Shown here piece after piece: positions 8,783 to 13,821 of a DNA stretch of 13,821 nucleotides. The position numbers were made by a program, and so were the translations under genes. The notes under the pieces are model-generated. The model worked only from the letters and a program-made list of their open reading frames with translations, did no database searches and had not been told where the DNA came from. The DNA comes from UBA1067 sp050874585 (GTDB lineage Bacteria > Verrucomicrobiota > Kiritimatiellia > RFP12 > UBA1067), in contig JBNMKZ010000065.1 in the NCBI GenBank assembly GCA_050874585.1, positions 1-13,821 on the forward strand, in the 5' to 3' direction. The first letter of the stretch is position 1. Each line of letters begins with the position of its first letter.

Positions 8783-11563
8783 TCAGCGCGAAATGACGCG
8801 GATTTCACACGGCTGAAGCGTCAGCGTCGTCTTCTTTCCCTTCATTTCGTAGGTGAAGGTACGGGCCTTGACGGTATCCGCGTTCAGAAAGTAAACCTTG
8901 TTCGGGTAGACACCGTAGACAATGGCCTTTGGCGAGTCCTTGTCAGCCGAAACGCCGGCAATTCGCACCGTCTGCTCAACGGCGTGCGCCAACCGATCGA
9001 CCAGCCCCGTGTAGGCTTCACGCGCAACCTTGTCCTCGGACGGGAATGCACGCGCAGTAAAGAGGAAGTAGCGGCCCTTCCCGAACTTCTTCTCAACGTA
9101 CTCACCGGGTTTGCCCTCAGGCGGAAGGAAGTCGAACGGCGCGAGCAGGTCCTTGTCCGTGTAGTTCTTGAAATCGCGGTCGATGCGGGTCGTCAGCTCA
9201 GGACGCGACAGCACAAGCGTTCCGCCCCCCCGCACATACCGTTCAAGGACGTCCTTCACATGGGGCGTCATCGTATTCCATCCGCCGAAGGCCAACAGGT
9301 CGTAGCGGCGCAAGTCCGCAACGGTCGACTCGTCGTCCACCTGCATGACATCCACCTGCCCATAGGGCGTGCCACCAATCCACGTGTTCCTGAACGGTGC
9401 CATCAATTCGGGAGGACGGGGGAAGAACAGGTCCTCCATCATCGCCTGGGACCCTTCGGGTGCGCCATACTTCCAGAGCGCGGCATTTGTCTCGGCGTTG
9501 TCGTGCTGGCTCCAGACGGTGAAGCCGCCGTACTGGCCGAGGTAGCCGTCGAGATTGCCGAGGGCCATGGCGATGCGCGTTTCGGGCGTTCCCTCATCGC
9601 GTGGATTGGCCTTCACCCAGTCGTAGAACTTCTTGGTGATGTCGCGGTAGTTCTTGGCCACAAATCCGTCATACCCCTCCTCGCGGCGCTCCTCGGCGGG
9701 CTGTCCGGGCGTGTCGGACGTGTACTTCCAGGCCTGCTTGCCTTGAGCGCCGGACTCCAGCACGATGATGGATGTGCCGAAGATGTACTCCTGAAGGAAG
9801 CCGACGAGACAGGAATCGTACTTCTGCTTCGTGCGATAGGGAATCGCGCACGTCTGCCACTCGTGCGCATTCCAGGCGCACCAGTACTCGGGCCGCCACT
9901 TGCGCGCCGCACCACGCGCCTCGGCCGAGGTGTGGGCAATGTTCTGTGCGCCGATGGCCCACTGCTCGTTGCAGATGAAGTCAATGCCGCCGGCCAGCTC
10001 GTAGCAGGCAAGTGCCGCGCCGCACGTCGAGAACATCCACGGAAAGCGCGCCATCCATCCGAAGCCCGCATTCGCGATGAAGCGGTTCACGAACTTGTCC
10101 TTGGCCGTCTGAAGGTCGACGTTCATCGGAATGCCGCAGTTCGACCGCCCCTGGTACATGAAACTCGCATACTCGCCCGCGTTGTTGCCAAGGTAGCGGT
10201 TCTCGTAGGTGTCGGCAAGTTTCGCGTTGAGATCGGGACTCGGCGGCGCATAAATGCTCATGGACCACATCTTTCGATCCTTCGCAATCTTCGCCCAGCG
10301 CTCGCGTTTCTCCTCCGGCCATGCGTCCGGCAGCGTCTTCCAGATGGTCTTCCAGCCAACATAAAGGTTGCAGAGATCCTGCTCGAACACATCCTCCGCC
10401 AAGTCAAGCGCATCCCCATATCCCGTCTGGCCGACCAGCACGAGGTCGTTCGGCGCGGGCGGTTTCACCGCACCTTCGGGACGGCGAACCGTGATGTTCG
10501 TGCTGCAGATGTCGCCGTGCACATCTCGCACCGCCGCCGTCACAACCCACGGTCCCTTCCCCTCGGGGAAGCGCCGACGGAATATCGTATCCCCGACCTT
10601 GGCCTTCTCGTACTTGACGGACGACTCCCTGTCGGGATTCGGATAGCGTACGCGGAAGTCGGCCACACTCTCCTTGAAGTTGTCGGCCGAAATCCAGTAG
10701 CTCCGTCCCGTGCGATCGTACTTCACGTCAAATGTGTAGCGGGCCGGCAGCTTGATGCCAATGGGTGCATCGCGGCGAATCTTCACGACGGCATCCTTCC
10801 CCTTCTCAAGGGTGGACTCATCGAAGGTAATGCCCTTGGCGACTTTAATCTCGACCTTCGCACCCGGGGTCACCTTCACGAGCCCCGGCTCAAGCTTCGC
10901 ATCCCAGAAGAGCGTCACCGTGCCACCTTCAAGAATGACCTCGACCTGGCATTTCTTTCCATTGATTGCAACGGGGCCACCAAGGTAGAGTTCGGCACCT
11001 GGACGGACGCGGACGGTCAGCCGATGCCCCCACTTGGCATCGGCGACATTGATGCCGCGCAGCAGAATGGCCCGCCCGGAAATGTCCCAGAGGTTATCTT
11101 TCATGCCGCCACTCAGGTAGAGCTTCGAGATATCGGCCGACCACTCCGCCTGCGCGGGAACGACGACCCGCGTATGGTCGTGCCCCCACTCGTTGCCGTC
11201 CATCACCAGCCGGGCACCCGGCGAAAGCGTGAAGACCCGCGTACCGGCATCACCAAGCCCCGTCCCGATGTAGCACCCACGAGCAAAACGCAGTTCCGCC
11301 TTCGGACCGATGTCAATCTTTCCGCCGTGCACGGCAACGCTCCCGGTGAAGACGAGCGTCCCGTTCTGTACCGCGAGGGCCTGTCCATTCCATTTGGACT
11401 GTTTCCATGTCTTGACGGCTCGCGACTTGCCGCCGAGGTCGACGGAAATGTTCTCCTCATCGGTGAACTGGTCGCCGCGATCGCTGACCGAGGCCGCCGA
11501 AAGCCCCTGCGCACACCCGATGATTCCCCCGATGATTCCACAGAAGAATGCAAGTCGCTTCAT
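8783..11563 (-). CDS. Large secreted multidomain protein, putative glycan-active enzyme
   Basis: A 926-residue exported protein. The N-terminus is a signal sequence (KR, then a hydrophobic run); it contains IIGC at 14-17, which could be a lipobox, or cleavage may follow LSA near 23. Residues about 40-250 hold repeated short beta strands with GA.L/GG turns, like a right-handed beta-solenoid; about 300-360 look like a beta-sandwich. About 370-680 is probably an alpha/beta barrel, with NEQW (E533) and VLES (E603) as candidate acidic catalytic residues. About 735-810 (VDVMQVDDESTVADLRRYDLLAFGG ... GGGTLVLSR) resembles the glutamine-amidotransferase-like domain found after barrels in GH42-type hydrolases, followed by a C-terminal beta domain. 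I do not recognise a named family. GTGAGG overlapping the upstream stop, 8 nt away, fixes the start at 11563 and implies co-translation with the DUF4832 gene. Confidence 0.75.
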   Translation of the reverse strand: MKRLAFFCGIIGGIIGCAQGLSAASVSDRGDQFTDEENISVDLGGKSRAVKTWKQSKWNGQALAVQNGTLVFTGSVAVHGGKIDIGPKAELRFARGCYIGTGLGDAGTRVFTLSPGARLVMDGNEWGHDHTRVVVPAQAEWSADISKLYLSGGMKDNLWDISGRAILLRGINVADAKWGHRLTVRVRPGAELYLGGPVAINGKKCQVEVILEGGTVTLFWDAKLEPGLVKVTPGAKVEIKVAKGITFDESTLEKGKDAVVKIRRDAPIGIKLPARYTFDVKYDRTGRSYWISADNFKESVADFRVRYPNPDRESSVKYEKAKVGDTIFRRRFPEGKGPWVVTAAVRDVHGDICSTNITVRRPEGAVKPPAPNDLVLVGQTGYGDALDLAEDVFEQDLCNLYVGWKTIWKTLPDAWPEEKRERWAKIAKDRKMWSMSIYAPPSPDLNAKLADTYENRYLGNNAGEYASFMYQGRSNCGIPMNVDLQTAKDKFVNRFIANAGFGWMARFPWMFSTCGAALACYELAGGIDFICNEQWAIGAQNIAHTSAEARGAARKWRPEYWCAWNAHEWQTCAIPYRTKQKYDSCLVGFLQEYIFGTSIIVLESGAQGKQAWKYTSDTPGQPAEERREEGYDGFVAKNYRDITKKFYDWVKANPRDEGTPETRIAMALGNLDGYLGQYGGFTVWSQHDNAETNAALWKYGAPEGSQAMMEDLFFPRPPELMAPFRNTWIGGTPYGQVDVMQVDDESTVADLRRYDLLAFGGWNTMTPHVKDVLERYVRGGGTLVLSRPELTTRIDRDFKNYTDKDLLAPFDFLPPEGKPGEYVEKKFGKGRYFLFTARAFPSEDKVAREAYTGLVDRLAHAVEQTVRIAGVSADKDSPKAIVYGVYPNKVYFLNADTVKARTFTYEMKGKKTTLTLQPCEIRVISR

Positions 11564-11571
11564 GCCTGACC

Positions 11572-13167
11572 TCACTTGATTGTAATCTTGCCGAGACGAT
11601 TGGCCCGCAAGGCAGGCTCCCACATGCCCGCATTGGCAAAGCGCACGGCGCGGCGCGGCATTTCGCCGGTCGTCACCTCATCTGCACAGGGCATCGACAC
11701 GCGTACGTAGACCGTGTAGTCGCCCGCCTCCGTCGGCCAGCCCGAAAGTGGAAAGCCGACGAGCTTGGAGCTTCCGCCGGGAATCACGAGATCGGCCGTC
11801 GTCGGATAGGCACGCGTCCGTTCGGCCAGCGTCTGGGGCAGAAGCGTCCCGAAAGCCGTCGCCTTCCGCTGGACATTCGCCGCCTCGCGAACCCAGAGGA
11901 TTTCGGCCCGAAGCGGCAGGAGCGGCTGTCCAAAGCCCGTGTTCTCAAGTTTCAGGGCAACCAACGGGCCCGCGGCGGACTTGGACTTCTTGGCCGACGG
12001 CTTGAGGCCCGCACGGCTGAGCGCAATGGGTAGCCGGGCACTCCGCACGACGAATCGGTAGCCCATGTGGTCTCGGACGAACTTGTTCATGTTCGTCCCG
12101 TCATATTCCGCGAGGTTGGGCATCTTCGCCCAAGCGTAGATGTTCGTCCGAAAGGTCAGGTCGTTCGTCAGGAAATCCGCAAGCGTATGGCCGCGCTCGC
12201 CAAGATTGCGCAGGTAGGTGAGATGCGTCTCGTACCATTCCTTGACGATGTTCCACTGGTCGGGCTGGAAGACCTTCATGTTCTTCTCAAGCCAGTCGCG
12301 GCTGATGTAGGCCATTTCGCCGCCATAGGGCGCATTCGGATTTGCAGCGAGAAGCGTCACGCCGCGCTCGCGGGTGAAGTCACCGGCCCAGGTGCCGTAG
12401 TCCCACCACGTGCCAAGATAACCGTCGTTGTACATTCCAAGTCGCTTGAGGTAGGAATCCTTGAACGGAATCTTCCCGAGAAGTTCCTCCGTCTTCGTGC
12501 CCGCAAGCTTGTTGTAGTAGTTCGGGGCGCGAACCAGCACCGGAATGCGCGGACCAAGATTGTCAATGTAGGTCTTCAGGATGCGGTTCATGTACTCCGC
12601 CCCGCAGTAGTCCGAGGAATGCATCTCGCCCCATGGGCCGGCAATGCCCGCCTCAACGGCGACGACCACGTCGTCAAAGTCGGCAAGAATCTTCGACAGC
12701 GTCGCCACGTGGCCAAGCAGGATGTTGAAGTCCGACGGCTCGCAACCCGGATATTCGCTCCACGTGTAGCCAAGGCGGACAATGAGCGTTCCGCCCTTCT
12801 GCCGCGTCTCTGTCAGAAAGCGATGCACGTCCGCCGTCATCTCGGCCGTCAGGGGAATGTCCTTGCCGCCGACGCGCGCATCGGGCGGACGCTTCCCGTT
12901 CTGCTCACGGCCACCCGAGAAGCGGCTCAATTCCCAAAGCGACGAATGGAAGCCTTCTCCGCCGTGCCAGTTCGGCAAGCCCTCCGGCTTGAATGTCGTC
13001 CATCCGCCGCCGGCCGAACCCGTGGCCGGATTGGCAAACGATTCCGCACCATCCACATAGGGGATGTCTGGCTTGGCGTAGGCATCGGTTGCCGCCGAAG
13101 CGGGCAAAGTCGAAAGGCGAATGATGAGGGCGAACAGGAACATGGTTGGCAGGCAGGATTTCTTCAT
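11572..13167 (-). CDS. Secreted DUF4874/DUF4832 protein
   Basis: A 531-residue exported protein. A Sec signal peptide with KK, a hydrophobic core and an ASA-A cleavage site ends near residue 26. Residues about 35-240 match the DUF4874 type of barrel-like domain: a glycine-rich GGGW start, LIVRLGYTWSEYP (127-139) and VEAGIAGPWGEMHSS (171-185) with E172 and E181 as candidate catalytic or ligand-binding acids. About 242-500 is DUF4832-like, with GMYNDGYLGT (244-253) and YGGEMAY (281-287), ending in a beta-sandwich. This family is common in glycan-degrading Bacteroidota and PVC bacteria and is presumed to act on or bind carbohydrate, but no activity is established here. The gene is followed at 8 nt by the 926-residue secreted protein. 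Its own upstream region is A-rich without a clear Shine-Dalgarno site. Confidence 0.85.
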   Translation of the reverse strand: MKKSCLPTMFLFALIIRLSTLPASAATDAYAKPDIPYVDGAESFANPATGSAGGGWTTFKPEGLPNWHGGEGFHSSLWELSRFSGGREQNGKRPPDARVGGKDIPLTAEMTADVHRFLTETRQKGGTLIVRLGYTWSEYPGCEPSDFNILLGHVATLSKILADFDDVVVAVEAGIAGPWGEMHSSDYCGAEYMNRILKTYIDNLGPRIPVLVRAPNYYNKLAGTKTEELLGKIPFKDSYLKRLGMYNDGYLGTWWDYGTWAGDFTRERGVTLLAANPNAPYGGEMAYISRDWLEKNMKVFQPDQWNIVKEWYETHLTYLRNLGERGHTLADFLTNDLTFRTNIYAWAKMPNLAEYDGTNMNKFVRDHMGYRFVVRSARLPIALSRAGLKPSAKKSKSAAGPLVALKLENTGFGQPLLPLRAEILWVREAANVQRKATAFGTLLPQTLAERTRAYPTTADLVIPGGSSKLVGFPLSGWPTEAGDYTVYVRVSMPCADEVTTGEMPRRAVRFANAGMWEPALRANRLGKITIK

Positions 13168-13180
13168 TTTATTTCATTCA

Positions 13181-13192
13181 CATTTTAAAATG
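13181..13192. other. Perfect 12-bp AT-rich palindrome before the DUF4832 gene
   Basis: CATTTTAAAATG is a perfect dyad in the 26-nt gap between the small coiled-coil gene and the DUF4832 start. It could be a regulator-binding site or part of a weak -10 region (TTAAAAT). There is no strong promoter beside it, so the operon may instead be read from the promoter at 13516-13545. Confidence 0.35.
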
Positions 13193-13193
13193 G

Positions 13194-13467
13194 TCAGTCC
13201 ATTCTGAATCTGATGTTTCCAATATCCGAGGAATCCAACGGGGCAATTCTTCCGATCTTATCTTCAACATCACTCATTGATTTGGCCATAACAGATAGAG
13301 CATCCGAGATTTTCCCCAACGCTTCCACCTGTCCTTTTTTCAAATCTTTGAGTTTATCGTACATGTCTCGCATTAAATCCAATTGCTTGTCCATCAAGTC
13401 TAACTGTTCGTTCATTAGACTTTTTGAATTCGTTGCGCTCGTCGCTATTTCCACTATACTCTTCCAT
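13194..13467 (-). pseudogene. Small coiled-coil protein gene, apparently frameshifted
   Basis: A strong AAGGAGGT site 4 nt before the ATG at 13467 opens a frame of only 37 codons (MEEYSGNSDERNEFKK...). The clearly protein-like sequence is in the +1 frame: a Met/Leu-rich heptad coiled coil with the duplicated unit QLDLMDKQLDLMRD, then KLKDLKKGQVEALGKISDAL and MAKSMSDVEDKIGRIAP, ending at 13194. Removing one A from the A5 run (13421-13425, T5 on the plus strand) fuses the two frames into one 90-residue protein. If intact, translation could instead start at GTG 13454 or ATG 13415. The gene has its own strong promoter. Its base composition (about 42% G+C) is far below its neighbours (about 60%), suggesting transfer. 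Function is unknown; it is likely soluble and oligomeric. Confidence 0.55.
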
Positions 13468-13515
13468 CCGAACCTCCTTCGTCAACCACAGATACAACCA
13501 CGCGAAAACGGAACG

Positions 13516-13545
13516 ATTGTACCAAAAGATGAAGTCCCCCGTCAA
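13516..13545 (-). promoter_or_regulatory. Strong promoter of the small coiled-coil gene
   Basis: On the minus strand TTGACG (13545-13540), 18 bp, then TACAAT (13521-13516) directly preceded by TGG (extended -10). Transcription would start near 13509 with about 40 nt of leader ending in AAGGAGGT before the ATG at 13467. It may also drive the downstream secreted-protein operon, 27 nt beyond the small gene. Confidence 0.65.
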
Positions 13546-13652
13546 CCCCCGAACACCTCTGGAGTTTACCCATTTTTTGGATCACCTCGACAAGGAGGCC
13601 TGCCGTTCGCAGTTTCGGGCACAAAAAAACGCGGCACCTCCCCATCGGTTTT

Positions 13653-13665
13653 CGGTATAATACCG
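13653..13665 (+). promoter_or_regulatory. Palindrome overlapping a TATAAT box
   Basis: CGGTAT-A-ATACCG is a perfect 13-bp dyad containing TATAAT (13656-13661) on the plus strand, upstream of the truncated gene at 13701. No convincing -35 is present. The dyad is flanked by imperfect inverted repeats, GCGGCACCTCCC (13631-13642) and GGGAGGCGCCAC (13686-13697), matching at 10 of 12 positions; the right arm overlaps the ribosome-binding site. Confidence 0.4.
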
Positions 13666-13700
13666 GGTACGAAAAAGACAAATGAGGGAGGCGCCACGCC

Positions 13701-13821
13701 GTGAATGATACCATAATCGCCGCGAAGGCGAAAGAGCAGCACGACAACTTTCCGGGTAAAGTCTTTACCCATTTCTCGAAGCCGAAGGCCAGGTTCGTCA
13801 GGGAGACAACCTACGGAATAC
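13701..13821 (+). CDS. 5' end of a truncated gene, possibly a transposase
   Basis: A frame opens with GTG at 13701, preceded by GAGGGAGG with 9-nt spacing, and runs off the window after 40 codons: it begins MNDTIIAAKAKEQHD and continues ...FTHFSKPKARFVRETTYGI. The final FxxxTxYGI-like segment after a basic KPKARF resembles the N-terminal region of IS4-like transposases, where this part precedes target- or end-binding, but 40 residues are too few to be sure. A TATAAT-containing palindrome lies about 40 nt upstream. The start of this gene also contains GGGTAAA/TTTACCC inverted arms (13754-13770). It could instead be an unrelated hypothetical protein. Confidence 0.4.
   Translation, partial: MNDTIIAAKAKEQHDNFPGKVFTHFSKPKARFVRETTYGI

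Noticed and set aside
8984..11569. 861-codon open frame on the plus strand opposite the 926-residue secreted protein gene
   Set aside because: It mirrors a real gene with signal sequence, ribosome-binding site and domain structure; long antisense frames are expected in high-G+C coding DNA, and its translation is Arg/His/Val-rich without recognisable motifs.
13424..13660. 78-codon plus-strand frame with FTHFLDHLDKEA, faintly like FTHFSKPKA of the gene at 13701
   Set aside because: It overlaps the small coiled-coil gene and its promoter on the other strand, lacks a ribosome-binding site, and the likeness is limited to four residues encoded by the shared TTTACCCATTT.

Overview
The window (about 60% G+C over most of its length) looks like a chromosomal segment of an uncultured anaerobe in the Planctomycetes-Verrucomicrobia-Lentisphaerae-Kiritimatiellota group, most likely a gut or rumen Kiritimatiellota or Lentisphaerota relative. 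This is an inference from gene content: a XylR-type AraC regulator with a LacI-like sensor domain, a GGGtGRT/NifU-like gene pair typical of strict anaerobes, and a secreted DUF4874/DUF4832 protein. No rRNA or tRNA is present to confirm it.

Layout: 1-242 is a regulatory region with four copies of a 16-bp element and a promoter placed so close to the next ATG that the transcript is probably leaderless. 243-1478 (+) is a XylR/AraC-family sugar-type regulator. It converges on valS (1556-4252, -), and a strong two-sided hairpin terminator lies between them. Next, all on the minus strand, come an operon transcribed ilvC (7314-6208), NifU-like scaffold (6163-5471), GGGtGRT protein (5456-4455) ending in a terminator, then a sodium:dicarboxylate/amino-acid-type symporter (8655-7423), and then a two-gene secreted-protein operon: DUF4832 protein (13167-11572) followed 8 nt later by a 926-residue multidomain protein (11563-8783). 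Upstream of that operon is a small low-G+C coiled-coil gene that appears broken by a one-base frameshift (13467-13194). At the right edge (13701 onward, +) a truncated, possibly transposase-like gene begins.

How the genes may work together: ValRS, KARI and the Fe-S-type pair are housekeeping or branched-chain amino-acid functions (valine synthesis and charging lie close together). The two secreted proteins look like an export-and-degrade or bind function for an unidentified glycan, and the XylR-like regulator would be a plausible sensor of a sugar, but no sequence evidence links it to that operon. Several promoters carry an extended -10 (TGnTAYAAT type). The most interesting items are the four-site operator array, the conserved but unexplained NifU-like/GGGtGRT pair behind ilvC, the symporter with substituted substrate and sodium-site residues, the secreted two-gene operon, and the frameshifted low-G+C coiled-coil gene beside a possible mobile element.
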